A DNA stretch of 64,000 nucleotides from an uncultured Ruegeria sp. Lineage in GTDB: Bacteria; Pseudomonadota; Alphaproteobacteria; Rhodobacterales; Rhodobacteraceae. Where the stretch lies: assembly GCF_947504215.1 (NCBI RefSeq), contig NZ_CANNGO010000001.1, forward strand, positions 930,001 through 994,000, written 5' to 3'. The notes under the pieces were generated by a model. The model was not told the DNA's origin. It saw only the letters and a list, made by a program, of their open reading frames with translations, and searched no databases. The translations under genes and the position numbers were made by a program. This document shows, in pieces, positions 17,911 through 27,566 of this stretch; position 1 is the stretch's first letter, and every line of letters begins with the position of its first letter.

Positions 17911-19704
17911 CTAACCTTCCTTGACACGATAGATGTGGAACGCCGCATCTTTGCCGCCTTCCAATTCCTCGAGATACTCTGGCAACTGTCCGCTGATCAG
18001 TCCAGCTGGCAGCCCCACGCCATCAGATACTGACGACCAATAGTCTGATCTGGGATTGAATTTGCATATCGCAATGTAGTCCACCCCCAACTCTGCAAGA
18101 CGTGGGCCTATGGTCGATGCATCTGACCTGAACAGATCAATCTGCGCCAGAATCCCAGCTTCGTTTCGATGATAGTTTCCAGCCAGGGCCGAATGATCCG
18201 TATAGCGAAGCAGGTATGACGCATAGTCGAAGCCAATGACAACCATACCTGGTTCAATACTGCGGAGCTGTTCAAACGAGTGCTTTGAATTGCAAGAGAC
18301 AATGCGGCGCGGTTCTTGCGTTGTATTAGCTGTGTTTTCACTCTTGGCAGCTGTCAGAGCTTTGTATTGTTTTTCGATGGTGGCACCTGTTGTGGGTGAC
18401 ACAAAAGCGATAAACAGGATCATTAAAACACCAATCAGGCGCTTACCACTGGCCTTATAGCTTTGATAAATTACCCGCAAAACTTGGGCCTGTACGGCCA
18501 CCATCGAAAAACTAAGGAATGTCTTCATCCGGGACTGGTACAAATACAGGACCAAACCTATCGCGACTAGCAACAGGAGCAGCAGGTACTCCATTTTTTT
18601 GTCTGTCGCATAAATGAACACTGACGCGGCAAGTATTGTGAAAACAGCGGTGCCGATCAGCGCAACAGTCTCGCCGGTATGCCTCTGAATAACCAAAGTA
18701 ACATTCTGTGCCTCAGTTATCTGGCTTAACCAGAACTCGCGTATTGCAGCTGGCAATTGGTCGATCGGGTTTTCCAAGCAGTATGGTGCATATGTATGTG
18801 CGATCCCCAGAACGATTGCCCCTATCACCAAAAAGCACCCTGCCCGTCCCCAAGAGGACCAGCCAGAGGCCAGAAAGGCGGCACCAAAGAGGCCTAGCGC
18901 GGCCATACCTGCGGGCAAGGCAACGCTAACAGTCAGTCCATCACACCCCGGATAAAAAAAGCTATCGCGGCTTGTCGTTGTTAGGATGGTCAACACCAAA
19001 GTCGCGAAAACGGCAGCACAGAATTCCATCGTACGACGACGGCCGTCGTTGCCAGACAGGATCCAATCGAACGCCACAAAAATTCCGATCAAAGCGATCT
19101 GTGCCAACGATTCAGAGCCGATTGACACAGACAACGCGAGACAAACGCCAATCCACAAACCGGCACGCGGCCTGTCTTCACGTAAAACGAAGAAACTAAC
19201 TGCCGAAGCAAACAGGAGTATCTGTAGCCCATGATGATCGAAGGAGTATTGATCGTATTTGGCTGAGCTCTTTAAGGCAAACACCCCAAGGACCACTGCC
19301 GAGACCGCCCCTGCGCGGCCGCCCAGCGCACCACCAGTAACTGTAAACGCCCACAGAGTAAGCCCCGCCAACAAGACTGGCCAGATAAACGCCGTTGTAC
19401 CAAGTGCAGCCTCAGACGGCAGAACTGTGCTACTGACCCAGTAAATTGCTGAGATCGGCGCATCAACCAGCCGCGACCAATGCATCAAAGTTCCGTCACC
19501 AGGTCCAAGGCGATGTTGATAGGAATCAAACCAACCTTGACCTTGTTGCAAGTCTGTCACAGCCACCCACCGCATGGCGTCATCGGGACCGACAGCATAA
19601 CCGCCAAGCATCACGAGACCAACAAACACTAAAAATGCGGCGGCAAACAACCGGCATACAAACCCGTCAGCCAAAGTACTGTAAGATCTCTGCCGATGAT
19701 GCAT
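17911..19704 (-). CDS. Large polytopic membrane protein, GT-C glycosyltransferase-like
   Basis: A 597-residue protein with about 12 membrane helices up to residue 440 and a soluble C-terminal domain of about 150 residues with Cys475-like pairs (IVSCNSKHS and YIAICKFNP). After the first helix it has an acidic pair (Asp41, Asp42 in GPDDAMRW), then DLQQGQGWFDSYQHR and LMHWSRLVDAPI. This layout, a first periplasmic loop starting with acidic residues, is that of GT-C fold transferases (STT3/PMT-like) using polyprenyl-linked sugars. No sugar-synthesis genes are adjacent. Fold class is inferred; the acceptor is unknown. Confidence 0.65.
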   Translation of the reverse strand: MHHRQRSYSTLADGFVCRLFAAAFLVFVGLVMLGGYAVGPDDAMRWVAVTDLQQGQGWFDSYQHRLGPGDGTLMHWSRLVDAPISAIYWVSSTVLPSEAALGTTAFIWPVLLAGLTLWAFTVTGGALGGRAGAVSAVVLGVFALKSSAKYDQYSFDHHGLQILLFASAVSFFVLREDRPRAGLWIGVCLALSVSIGSESLAQIALIGIFVAFDWILSGNDGRRRTMEFCAAVFATLVLTILTTTSRDSFFYPGCDGLTVSVALPAGMAALGLFGAAFLASGWSSWGRAGCFLVIGAIVLGIAHTYAPYCLENPIDQLPAAIREFWLSQITEAQNVTLVIQRHTGETVALIGTAVFTILAASVFIYATDKKMEYLLLLLLVAIGLVLYLYQSRMKTFLSFSMVAVQAQVLRVIYQSYKASGKRLIGVLMILFIAFVSPTTGATIEKQYKALTAAKSENTANTTQEPRRIVSCNSKHSFEQLRSIEPGMVVIGFDYASYLLRYTDHSALAGNYHRNEAGILAQIDLFRSDASTIGPRLAELGVDYIAICKFNPRSDYWSSVSDGVGLPAGLISGQLPEYLEELEGGKDAAFHIYRVKEG

Positions 19705-19889
19705 GTTAATCTGCCCTCAACTGCCTTGTTTTTGAACCTTGCAACAAGTCAGAACACTTCACTGGGAAGGGATAGGATTGGGCGATGCACCAATTCCAAC
19801 CTGAACCAAATTGTCTGGTGATCTTTGGATTGCGCACACTTTTTAAGACGTATCCGGCCTGATTTTCACTTGTGAAATCGTGACTTTCC

Positions 19890-20351
19890 TCAACTCACAC
19901 TTTCTTCTTCCAGATGTAGCTTCATCTCGATTAGAACCTGTTGCAAAAGGCTAGTTTCCCTCAACAACCGCTTGGCCTCGTTCATTGTGATGATGCCGTC
20001 TTCGATTGCCGCCTGATATTCAGTCATCAACATCGCGAATCTTTGGCTCAACGCGATGACATCCGAATTCACGCCACCTGTACGAGGGGCATCGGTATTT
20101 CGACCGTCATAAGACAGTGTGATGTTTTTCAGGTCGGCCAAGGCCGAGGTGACGTGGGGGTAAGCTGCCGCGTTTTCAAGCCGGGCCACTGCATCCACGG
20201 GCATAAATCGATCAGCATGCTCGGCATTGTCAGAATAATATCGTCCCAACGTTGCTTTGGACTTGCCCGTAATCTCACAGGCGGCCTCGATTCCGACATC
20301 TTTAACGAGTGCTTCTGTATGTTTCTTCAGATAGGCCCCGATATCTGCCAT
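19890..20351 (-). CDS. HTH protein resembling phage CII-type regulators
   Basis: A 153-residue soluble protein. Residues 16-40 (VGIEAACEITGKSKATLGRYYS) look like a helix-turn-helix of the sort seen in phage CII/Cro-type regulators, then an acidic helical region and a C-terminal heptad-like helix (residues 110-150) suited to dimerisation. ATG at 20351 is preferred to an in-frame start 24 codons earlier, whose extra residues are low-complexity. No phage genes surround it; it may be a domesticated regulator. It is divergent to the thymidine kinase gene with a 355-base gap from its start. Confidence 0.6.
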   Translation of the reverse strand: MADIGAYLKKHTEALVKDVGIEAACEITGKSKATLGRYYSDNAEHADRFMPVDAVARLENAAAYPHVTSALADLKNITLSYDGRNTDAPRTGGVNSDVIALSQRFAMLMTEYQAAIEDGIITMNEAKRLLRETSLLQQVLIEMKLHLEEESVS

Positions 20352-20706
20352 TGCTTTACCTTTGTTACCTGCGCGCGCCTTCCCGACGGTAGATACGGGG
20401 GAAAGCGTGGGGAAAATTCCCATACTCGATTCATAATTGAAATGTCATACATTGGCTATCCCTCAGATAAGCGGGGGATTTTGTGAGTGAGTGGCGGCAG
20501 TTTCTGCCGGTAAAGAGTGAACGCGAGGCAAGTTTTTTAGCTTCGCGAAGGTTTGGCCGCATGATGGCCAACGGCGTCGCTGTTGCGAGCGCGGGGGTTC
20601 CATCCCCAAGAGCTTACGCTCGGCCTCTGCAACCGCGATGGCGACGTCGCTTATCTTTGGGAATTGACGCCTTGTTCGTATGCCCGAAGCGTTTTAGACC
20701 CGCGCC
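20352..20706. other. Intergenic region between the HTH gene and tdk
   Basis: A 355-base divergent spacer. It contains a short frame on the plus strand from 20483 that overlaps tdk and looks non-coding, and a small GGGG/CCCC hairpin near 20595-20610. Promoters for both flanking genes should lie here, but I see no convincing -35/-10 pair. Confidence 0.45.
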
Positions 20707-21285
20707 ATGGCTAAACTGTATTTCAACTATTCCACCATGAACGCGGGCAAATCGACCGTTTTGTTGCAGGCCTCGCACAACTACCGAGAACGGGGCATGG
20801 ACACCTACCTGATGACGGCCGCCGTCGATGGGCGCGCAGGAGACGGGCGGATCGCATCGCGTATCGGGATCTCGGAACAGGCGGACAAATTTCGCCCGGA
20901 AGACGACGTGTTTTCGATGATCGAGAATCGCTTGAACCGCGGGGCAGTGGCCTGCGTGTTCATTGATGAGGCGCAGTTTCTGTCCGAAGTTCAGGCCTGG
21001 CAATTGGCACGGGCGGTGGATGACCTTAACGTGCCGGTGCTGACCTATGGGTTACGCGTAGATTTTCAGGGCAAGCTGTTTCCGGGATCTGCCGCGTTGC
21101 TGGCACTTGCAGATGAAATGCGTGAAGTCCGAACTATCTGCGAGTGCGGTCGCAAAGCCACTATGGTGATTCGCCGGGATGAAAACGGGCAGGCCATTAC
21201 CGAAGGCGCACAGGTGCAGATTGGCGGGAACGAGACGTACGTTTCGCTGTGCCGCAAACACTGGCGTGAGGCTGTGGGCGCCTAA
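20707..21285 (+). CDS. tdk: Thymidine kinase
   Basis: A 192-residue type II thymidine kinase for deoxythymidine salvage. The P-loop is STMNAGKSTVL (residues 9-19), the catalytic glutamate follows in FIDEAQFLS (about 83-91), the lid region is GLRVDFQGKLFPGS, and a structural zinc site is formed by cysteines of ICECGRK and the C-terminal SLCRKHW. Its stop codon shares four bases with the convergent stop of the 2-hydroxyacid dehydrogenase. Confidence 0.95.
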   Translation: MAKLYFNYSTMNAGKSTVLLQASHNYRERGMDTYLMTAAVDGRAGDGRIASRIGISEQADKFRPEDDVFSMIENRLNRGAVACVFIDEAQFLSEVQAWQLARAVDDLNVPVLTYGLRVDFQGKLFPGSAALLALADEMREVRTICECGRKATMVIRRDENGQAITEGAQVQIGGNETYVSLCRKHWREAVGA

Positions 21286-22232
21286 ACCGGATTGGGCAAT
21301 GCACGCCCCTGGACAAACGCCGCGACATTATCCAACGCCATATGTCCCATGCTGGTGCGCACTTCTTCGGTCGCTGTGCCCAGATGAGGCAGCAGGGTCA
21401 CGTTCTCCATATCCTGCAATGAGTTTGGAACGACTGGTTCGAATTCGTAGACATCCAGGCCAGCACCGGCGATTTGCCCGGCTTGCAGACCAGATATCAA
21501 GGCGGCTTCGTCCACGACTTCTCCTCGCGCGATGTTAACCAAAATCGCCGAAGTTTTCATCGCCTCCAAAACTTGCGCATTGATCAGGTGGCGTGTGTCG
21601 GCCCCACCGGGAACCGCCACAACAAGGAAATCCACTGCAGATGCCAGCGTCAGAATATCCGGCACGAAATCCGCCGCAAAGTCGAGCTGCTTGGCGCTGC
21701 GTGCCAAATAGGCAACCCGCATGCCGAATCCGAAATGGCAGCGACGGGCAATTGCCTGACCGATTCGACCCATTCCAACGATGCCCACGCGCTTGCCGGT
21801 GACGTGATGCCCCAACATCTGAGTTGGGTGCCAGCCTTGCCAATTGCCCGAACGGACCAAACGCTCGCCCTCACCCGCGCGACGAGCGGTAGACAGCAGC
21901 AGCGTCATCGCGATGTCCGCCGTTGCATCTGTCACCGCGCCAGGCGTGTTGGTAACCTCGATTCCCACGGCCTGCGCCGCGCTGACATCGATATGGTTGT
22001 AACCGACACCGAAGTTCGCCAGCAATTTGCACTGCGGTGCGGGCACATCTTTGAAGAGCCGCTCCCCAAACTGATCCCCCAGTGTCGGGACCACCATGTC
22101 GAATTCAGACAAGGCACGTGTCATCTCGTCATGGGTTAAAGGCGTGGTTGTTTCGCGAATCTCGGCATTGAACTCCTGAATCGCGCGGGCTTCAACCGCT
22201 GGTGTCATCGGACGGGTGATCCAAAGCTTCAT
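21282..22232 (-). CDS. D-isomer-specific 2-hydroxyacid dehydrogenase (glyoxylate/hydroxypyruvate reductase type)
   Basis: A 316-residue NAD(P)-dependent dehydrogenase. It has the Rossmann motif VGIVGMGRIGQAIA (about 149-162), catalytic Arg in NIARGEVVDE (about 234-243), Glu in YEFEP (about 262-266) and His in LLPHLGTAT (about 281-289). The likely substrates are glyoxylate, hydroxypyruvate or a related 2-keto acid; specificity cannot be fixed from sequence. It is the last gene of a proC/tRNA-binding/dehydrogenase run and shares one base with the preceding gene. Confidence 0.9.
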   Translation of the reverse strand: MKLWITRPMTPAVEARAIQEFNAEIRETTTPLTHDEMTRALSEFDMVVPTLGDQFGERLFKDVPAPQCKLLANFGVGYNHIDVSAAQAVGIEVTNTPGAVTDATADIAMTLLLSTARRAGEGERLVRSGNWQGWHPTQMLGHHVTGKRVGIVGMGRIGQAIARRCHFGFGMRVAYLARSAKQLDFAADFVPDILTLASAVDFLVVAVPGGADTRHLINAQVLEAMKTSAILVNIARGEVVDEAALISGLQAGQIAGAGLDVYEFEPVVPNSLQDMENVTLLPHLGTATEEVRTSMGHMALDNVAAFVQGRALPNPV

Positions 22233-22570
22233 CAGTGCATCCGTCCACCAATTGGAACTTTCCCATCCGGGCCGATCAGGACGATCTCGTTGTTTTCATC
22301 CGGAAGCCCCAGAACCAGAACTTCGGACATGAATTTGCCGATTTGGCGGGGGGGAAAGTTGACCACCGCCATCACTTGCTTCCCAACTAAACTGGACGGG
22401 TCGTAATGCGCGGTGATCTGGGCCGAGGTTTTGCGTTCGCCAATCCCTTCACCAAAATCAATCCACAGCTTGATCGCCGGTTTGCGGGCCTCGGGATAAG
22501 GTTCGGCGCGGATCACTTCGCCAACGCGGATATCGACTTTGAGAAAGTCGTCAAAAGATATCTCACTCAC
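22232..22570 (-). CDS. tRNA-binding domain protein (CsaA-like)
   Basis: A 112-residue OB-fold protein of the CsaA/Trbp111 type (FLKVDIRVGEVI at 9-20, KLWIDFGEGIG at 34-44, SSLVGKQVMAVVNFPPRQIGK in pieces near 58-78, LVLGLPD near 85). CsaA-like proteins bind tRNA as dimers and have been linked to chaperone activity in Bacillus. It sits between proC (8-base overlap) and the dehydrogenase gene (1-base overlap). Confidence 0.9.
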   Translation of the reverse strand: MSEISFDDFLKVDIRVGEVIRAEPYPEARKPAIKLWIDFGEGIGERKTSAQITAHYDPSSLVGKQVMAVVNFPPRQIGKFMSEVLVLGLPDENNEIVLIGPDGKVPIGGRMH

Positions 22571-23378
22571 GCGACAACTCCTTGGATCGATCAGTTGCGG
22601 CCTTAACAGCGCGGTGCAGAAGGTTCGGAAAACCTTCCTCCTCGTGCATCAATACTTCCAGTGCGGCATGGGTAGTGCCTTTGGGCGACGTCACATTGAC
22701 TCGCAGTTGCGACGGGTCCTCATGCGAGGCCATCGCCAACGCCCCTGCCCCGGCCACGGTGGATTTGGCTAATCGCATCGCCAACGCGTGTGGCAGGCCC
22801 TGTGCTTCACCTGCTGCGGCAAGCGTTTCGATCAGGTGAAAGACATAAGCCGGGCCAGAACCGCTGAGGCCGGTCACAGCATCCATCTGCGATTCCGAAT
22901 CCAAACGCACGGTATCGCCAATTGCTGACAGTAGGTTTTCGGCCAAATCCAGATCTGGGCCCGCCGTATGAGAGTTCCCGATCACCGCCGTAATCCCCTG
23001 GCGAATGGCAGCGGGTGTGTTCGGCATGGCGCGCACGATTGGGGTGTTATCACCCAAGACATCTTCAAACGTCGCGATAGAGGTGCCCGCGGCAACGGAA
23101 ATGAACAGGCTATCGCCACCGCCAAGTGCCTGGATCGCAGGCAAAGCGGTACCCATCATCTGCGGTTTGACAGCCACCAACACAACTGCCGGTGCTTCGG
23201 GCAACGGAGTATTGATGTTGACTCCCTGGGCCTTCAGCCACTCTGACGGGTTGGGGTCAATCACCCAAACAGAAGCGGCGGGCAAGCCGTGATCCAGCCA
23301 GCCAGCCAACATTGCGGATCCCATCTTACCGCAACCCAGAAGCACAAGCCCCTGCTCGGCGATACGCGACATGTCCAT
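22563..23378 (-). CDS. proC: Pyrroline-5-carboxylate reductase
   Basis: A 271-residue enzyme catalysing the last step of proline synthesis. It has the N-terminal dinucleotide motif LLGCGKMGSAMLAGWL (about 13-28), VAVKPQMM (about 69-76), MPNTPAAIRQG (about 118-128) and the C-terminal proline-family signature TGLSGSGPAYVFHLIE (about 168-183). Two closely spaced in-frame ATGs (23378, 23372) are possible. It heads the three-gene operon. Confidence 0.95.
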   Translation of the reverse strand: MDMSRIAEQGLVLLGCGKMGSAMLAGWLDHGLPAASVWVIDPNPSEWLKAQGVNINTPLPEAPAVVLVAVKPQMMGTALPAIQALGGGDSLFISVAAGTSIATFEDVLGDNTPIVRAMPNTPAAIRQGITAVIGNSHTAGPDLDLAENLLSAIGDTVRLDSESQMDAVTGLSGSGPAYVFHLIETLAAAGEAQGLPHALAMRLAKSTVAGAGALAMASHEDPSQLRVNVTSPKGTTHAALEVLMHEEEGFPNLLHRAVKAATDRSKELSRE

Positions 23379-23418
23379 GATTGCCCCTTCCCTTAACTAG
23401 CCGGTTCGGGGCAAAGCT

Positions 23419-23919
23419 TTACGCGCGGCCATAGGCCTCTGCAATGGCGACTTGCATCGCGTCTTCGGGGTCGCGGTTGCCCCAGGTGACCAATTGGATC
23501 GCAGGATAGTAACGCTCAGCGCTTAGCACTGCGGCAGTGATCATCGTATCGATCTGTTCCGGGCTGGCCGTTTGGCCGCCAGCAAGAACCAGGCCGTACC
23601 GGTAAACCATAAGCTTCTGGTTCGCCCAGTACGTAAATGCCCCCGCCCAGCACTGGTCGTTCATTTTGTTTAGAAGTTTATAAAGCTCGGTTTCGCGGTC
23701 CGCGGGTGGTTCCATCTCAAAGGAACATACCATCCGCAATGTCTCGTCATAGTTAGACCAGGCCAGCGTGATCGAATATGTGCGCCACTGTCCTTCGACA
23801 GCCATTGCAATCTGATCGTCGCCGATGCGGTCAAAATCCCAGTCGTGGTGTTCGGCCAGATGTTCAACAATATCGATTGGATGAAGGTCTTCTTCGAGAA
23901 ACTGCTCGGAAAGGGCCAT
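23419..23919 (-). CDS. YbjN domain protein
   Basis: A 166-residue protein of the YbjN family (HHDWDFDRIGDDQIAMAVEGQW at 24-45 in pieces; NKMNDQCWAGAFTYW around 84-98; LVLAGGQTASPEQI). The fold resembles type III secretion chaperones; members influence stress and motility in enterobacteria, but the molecular role is unclear. It is 40 bases upstream of proC on the same strand and may share its transcript. Confidence 0.85.
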   Translation of the reverse strand: MALSEQFLEEDLHPIDIVEHLAEHHDWDFDRIGDDQIAMAVEGQWRTYSITLAWSNYDETLRMVCSFEMEPPADRETELYKLLNKMNDQCWAGAFTYWANQKLMVYRYGLVLAGGQTASPEQIDTMITAAVLSAERYYPAIQLVTWGNRDPEDAMQVAIAEAYGRA

Positions 23920-24242
23920 AATGCCACCTCACTCTTCTCTAGCATTTAGGGGCTGGCAGCGCCCCAGCGCTAGTTGCCTGCTCTACAAGCCGGGCTTCCC
24001 CCGTTGGCCTGTACTAAATATGGTGCGATGTGGCCGATACTCTGGCAACCCCCATTTTTGGGGATAACAGCAATAAGTTGTGGATAGCTGGCAACGCGGA
24101 TCAAAATATTGGCATTACTTGCAGCTTTGTCTTGATTAAATTCCGCAAGGCGTCAGACTACACCGCATCGCACAACCCGAGATTTGGATTGCGCGGCAAT
24201 AGTCTTGTCCGAAAAACCTGATCAATACGGAACGCGACGGCT
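23920..24242. other. Intergenic region upstream of ybjN-like gene
   Basis: This 323-base spacer is AT-richer than its neighbours. It has a small hairpin CCCCCATTTTTGGGG at about 24050-24064 and, just after it, TTGTGGATAG, one mismatch from a DnaA box on the minus strand. No protein frame is convincing. It probably holds the promoter for the ybjN-like gene. Confidence 0.5.
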
Positions 24243-24491
24243 TTACTTTTCCAGTTTAGCCTCAAGCGTCGCAATGCGGGCTTCCAGTGCCGAATTTTCT
24301 TCGCGCGCTTTTTGCGCCATCGCCCGAACGGCATCAAATTCTTCACGCGTTACAAAATCACGGTCAGCCAACCAACGGTCGACCATTGACTTCATTGCGT
24401 TCTCGGCCTCTTCCCGCGCGCCTTGCGCCACACCCATGGCGTTGGTCATCAGCTGAGAGACATCGTCCAGGATCTTGTTACGGGTTTGCAT
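24243..24491 (-). CDS. ubiK: Ubiquinone biosynthesis accessory factor UbiK
   Basis: An 82-residue UbiK/YqiC protein: MQTRNKILDDVSQLMTNAMG at the start, amphipathic middle, FVTREEFDAVRAMAQKAREEN near 47-67, and a C-terminal coiled coil ending ALEARIATLEAKLEK. In enterobacteria it trimerises and joins the UbiJ complex for ubiquinone synthesis. The ATG at 24491 has GGAGT upstream. It diverges from lgt with 97 bases between starts. Confidence 0.9.
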   Translation of the reverse strand: MQTRNKILDDVSQLMTNAMGVAQGAREEAENAMKSMVDRWLADRDFVTREEFDAVRAMAQKAREENSALEARIATLEAKLEK

Positions 24492-24588
24492 GGCTTTACT
24501 CCGGTATCGCAGTTGGTCTCTATATGGGTAAAGAATGGCCCGGGCACAAGGTTGACTTGTCCCGCAAACCCCGGGCAATGAGGCGCAC

Positions 24589-25476
24589 ATGCAGGCTGTT
24601 CTGAATTTCCCCGATCTGTCGCCCGAGTTATTCTCGATCTCATTGTTCGGGATCGAGTTCGCCCTGAGGTGGTACGCACTGGCTTACATTGCCGGTATCT
24701 TGATAGCGTGGCGCATGGCCGTGAGGGTCCTAAGGCGCCCTGCCCTTTGGCCAGATGACACGCCACCAATGCGCGCTGAGCAACTAGATGACCTGATCAC
24801 CTGGATCATTCTTGGTGTCATTCTGGGCGGGCGCCTAGGCTTTGTGCTGTTTTACCAACCGGCCTATTATCTTTCGAACCCCTTGGACATTTTGAAAGTT
24901 TGGCAAGGCGGCATGGCTTTTCATGGCGGGTTGTTGGGTGTCGTCATTGCCTCGTTCCTGTACTCTCGCCGCCACAACATTCCGACGCTTTCATTGGGCG
25001 ATCTTGTCGCCTTTACTGTGCCGCCTGGGCTGCTGCTAGGCCGTTTGGCCAATTTCGTTAACGCCGAGCTTTGGGGCAGACCAAGCGAGCTACCCTGGGC
25101 AGTGATCTTCCCGGGCATAGCCGCGCAGGAATGCCCTGACGTTGTTGTGGGCATGTGCGCCCGGCACCCCTCACAGCTGTACGAAGCAGCACTGGAAGGC
25201 GTGCTGCTGGGTGCCCTGCTCCTGGTTCTGGTCTATCGCAGCAGAGCCTTCCGTAAGCCCGGTCTGATCATGGGTGTGTTTCTTGCCGGCTACGGCGCGT
25301 CGCGGTTCATTGTCGAGTTCTTCCGCCAACCGGATGCGCAATTCGTCTCACCAGGAAACCCCTTGGGGCTGGCGTGGCATGTCAGTGGCTACGGCCTGAC
25401 CATGGGCCAGTTGCTGTCACTGCCTATGATCGCGCTTGGTCTTTGGTTTGCATTGCGCCCACGCCAGAAAACATGA
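24589..25476 (+). CDS. lgt: Prolipoprotein diacylglyceryl transferase
   Basis: A 295-residue inner-membrane enzyme that moves diacylglycerol from phosphatidylglycerol to the lipobox cysteine of prolipoproteins. Seven membrane segments are apparent, with the family marks [15 protein letters not shown] (about 81-95), the essential His in AFHGGLLGV (about 106-114) and the Lgt signature [19 protein letters not shown] (about 145-163). Its stop overlaps the following gene start by four bases, beginning a tight three-gene operon. Confidence 0.96.
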   Translation: MQAVLNFPDLSPELFSISLFGIEFALRWYALAYIAGILIAWRMAVRVLRRPALWPDDTPPMRAEQLDDLITWIILGVILGGRLGFVLFYQPAYYLSNPLDILKVWQGGMAFHGGLLGVVIASFLYSRRHNIPTLSLGDLVAFTVPPGLLLGRLANFVNAELWGRPSELPWAVIFPGIAAQECPDVVVGMCARHPSQLYEAALEGVLLGALLLVLVYRSRAFRKPGLIMGVFLAGYGASRFIVEFFRQPDAQFVSPGNPLGLAWHVSGYGLTMGQLLSLPMIALGLWFALRPRQKT

Positions 25477-26540
25477 GCCTATTGGACCATCTTACTACGC
25501 GCATTCTTCAGGATGGCCCGATAAGCGTGGCCGCCTACATGACCGAGTGCTTGCTGCATCCAACGCTGGGCTATTACACCACACGCGACCCGCTTGGCCC
25601 GCAGGGCGACTTTACCACCTCTCCTGAAATCAGTCAGATGTTCGGTGAGGTGATTGGATTGTGCCTGGCGCAAAGCTGGATGGATCAGGGGCAACCCTCT
25701 CGGTTTATACTTGGTGAGCTTGGTCCGGGGCGCGGCACCCTGATGGCGGATATCTTGCACGCAACACGGCGCGTGCCCGGATTCCATCAGGCGGCAAAGG
25801 TAGTACTGCTGGAAGTGTCGCCTGAACTAAAGAAAAAGCAAGCCGAAACCCTTCGTGAATACGCACCGGAATGGGTGGGCAACATCGCTGAGTTTCCGGA
25901 TCTGCCATTGTACTTGGTCGCTAACGAATTCTTTGACGCCTTACCGATCCGACAGTTTTTAAGGGATGGCGACAGCTGGTGTGAACGGTTGGTCGGCGTG
26001 TCAGCGGGCTCGCTAACGTTCGGCTTGGGTCCTCGCACAGAACAGTCCGGGCTCAAGCACAGGATGGATGACACGACGGATGCAGATCTGGTCGAGCTAT
26101 GTTCGGCCGCAACTCCTATTCTGACGACGGTCGCCCAAAAAATCGCGACATGTGGCGGGTCAGCTCTGATTGTGGACTACGGTGATTGGCGCTCTCTGGG
26201 CGATACATTGCAAGCGATGCAAAACCATAAACATTCGGACCCGCTGGAAAACCCGGGCCAGGCTGATTTGACGTCACATGTCGACTTTGAAGCTTTGGCC
26301 GGAGCCGCCCGGGCAGCAGGGTGTGCATACACGCGTCTGACGCCGCAGGGTGTGTTTTTGGAACGGTTGGGTATCACGGCAAGGGCCCAGACATTGGCCA
26401 ATTCGCTAGAGGGATCTGAGCTGGAAGGGTTGATTGCCGCACATCGCAGGTTGACGCACCCCGAGGAAATGGGAAACCTGTTTAAAGTGCTGGGCCTGTA
26501 TCCGGCACAATCGGCGCCACCACCGGGACTGGACTCATGA
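25473..26540 (+). CDS. SAM-dependent methyltransferase, MidA/NDUFAF7 family
   Basis: A 355-residue protein of the DUF185 family. It has [27 protein letters not shown] (pieces, about 31-57), the SAM-binding glycine motif [17 protein letters not shown] (about 71-87), [14 protein letters not shown] (about 147-160) and a C-terminal [14 protein letters not shown] region. The mitochondrial homologue methylates an arginine of complex I subunit NDUFS2; a bacterial role in complex I maturation is plausible. Start chosen at the ATGA overlap with lgt. Confidence 0.9.
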   Translation: MSLLDHLTTRILQDGPISVAAYMTECLLHPTLGYYTTRDPLGPQGDFTTSPEISQMFGEVIGLCLAQSWMDQGQPSRFILGELGPGRGTLMADILHATRRVPGFHQAAKVVLLEVSPELKKKQAETLREYAPEWVGNIAEFPDLPLYLVANEFFDALPIRQFLRDGDSWCERLVGVSAGSLTFGLGPRTEQSGLKHRMDDTTDADLVELCSAATPILTTVAQKIATCGGSALIVDYGDWRSLGDTLQAMQNHKHSDPLENPGQADLTSHVDFEALAGAARAAGCAYTRLTPQGVFLERLGITARAQTLANSLEGSELEGLIAAHRRLTHPEEMGNLFKVLGLYPAQSAPPPGLDS

Positions 26541-27295
26541 CACTGGAAATCTTGACATCAGATATTCTGTCCCCTGTTCGCCATGGTTTCTTTAGCCGTC
26601 GTGGCGGTGCGTCTTCCGGGATATTCTCAGGTTTGAATTGCGGCCATGGATCATCTGACCAGACCGAGGCCGTGGCGCTGAACCGCCGCAGGGTTGCCGA
26701 CGCAATGGAAGTGACGCCCGATGCGTTGATCGGCGTGCATCAGGTGCATTCTCCCACCGCCTTGACGGTCGAAGGACCTCAGAACGGCGAAAAACCCAGG
26801 GCGGATGCGATAGTGACGGCGACCCCTGGGCTGGCCCTGACAATCCTGACAGCCGATTGCCAACCGGTCCTTTTTGCCGATCGCGAAGCTCAGGTAATAG
26901 GAGCGGCCCACGCGGGCTGGCGTGGTGCTTTGGACGGGGTGCTTGAGACCACTTTGGACGCCATGGAAGCACTAGGTGCCAAACGGGAGAACACCTGCGC
27001 GGTCATCGGGCCAACCATCTCGCAACGGGCCTACGAAGTTGGCCCGGGCTTCATGGACGAGTTCATTGCCGAGTCACCAGACAACACCCGTTTTTTTGCA
27101 AATGGCCAGGATGATAGGCTGCAATTCGACCTTCCTGCATTTGGCCTTCACAGGCTTCGCCAAGCGGGAATCGGTCAGGCTGAATGGACAAGACACTGCA
27201 CTTATTCAGACCCTGAACGGTTTTATTCTTATCGCCGTTCAACCCACGCGAAAGAAGCGGATTATGGCCGCCTGATTTCCGTCATTAAATTATAG
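26537..27295 (+). CDS. pgeF: Peptidoglycan editing factor PgeF (YfiH, multicopper polyphenol oxidase fold)
   Basis: A 252-residue DUF152 protein. Metal-site residues are seen in GVHQVHS (about 69-75), LTADCQPVLF (about 112-121) and AAHAGWRGALDGVLE (about 129-143). PgeF trims wrongly incorporated L-Ala-type residues from UDP-MurNAc in E. coli; others of the family were reported as laccases or adenosine-modifying enzymes. It overlaps the methyltransferase gene by four bases and ends the lgt operon. Confidence 0.92.
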   Translation: MTLEILTSDILSPVRHGFFSRRGGASSGIFSGLNCGHGSSDQTEAVALNRRRVADAMEVTPDALIGVHQVHSPTALTVEGPQNGEKPRADAIVTATPGLALTILTADCQPVLFADREAQVIGAAHAGWRGALDGVLETTLDAMEALGAKRENTCAVIGPTISQRAYEVGPGFMDEFIAESPDNTRFFANGQDDRLQFDLPAFGLHRLRQAGIGQAEWTRHCTYSDPERFYSYRRSTHAKEADYGRLISVIKL

Positions 27296-27566
27296 AAGTT
27301 GCCGAAAATAAGGCAGGCTTGCCACCTTTCCGCCATATTTATTGTGTCTATCTTATTAAGAATCGTATTGAATTTTTGCCAGTAGATCAGACGTTATCTG
27401 ACGATCCGACCTTTGAAATCTGGCATCCAAAATAAGAAGGACTGCCATACTTCATTTTCTGCCTGCATATCATCCAGCTAAAGCCTTATCGCTGCCTCAA
27501 ATGGGCATGACAGTAGGTTAATACGGAATTCGGGGCATCAGACCCCAAGCAGAGCAGGATCAGGGA
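27296..27566. other. AT-rich intergenic region after pgeF
   Basis: About 270 bases with clearly lower GC than the flanking genes and several A/T runs. There is a short hairpin GGGGcatcagaCCCC near 27530-27545, just before a small gene. No protein frame is credible on either strand. It probably holds the promoter for the small genes that follow. Confidence 0.5.

Noticed and set aside
24065-24085. A DnaA-box-like TTGTGGATAG near a CCCCCATTTTTGGGG hairpin
   Set aside because: One mismatch and isolated; such sequences occur by chance every few kilobases.
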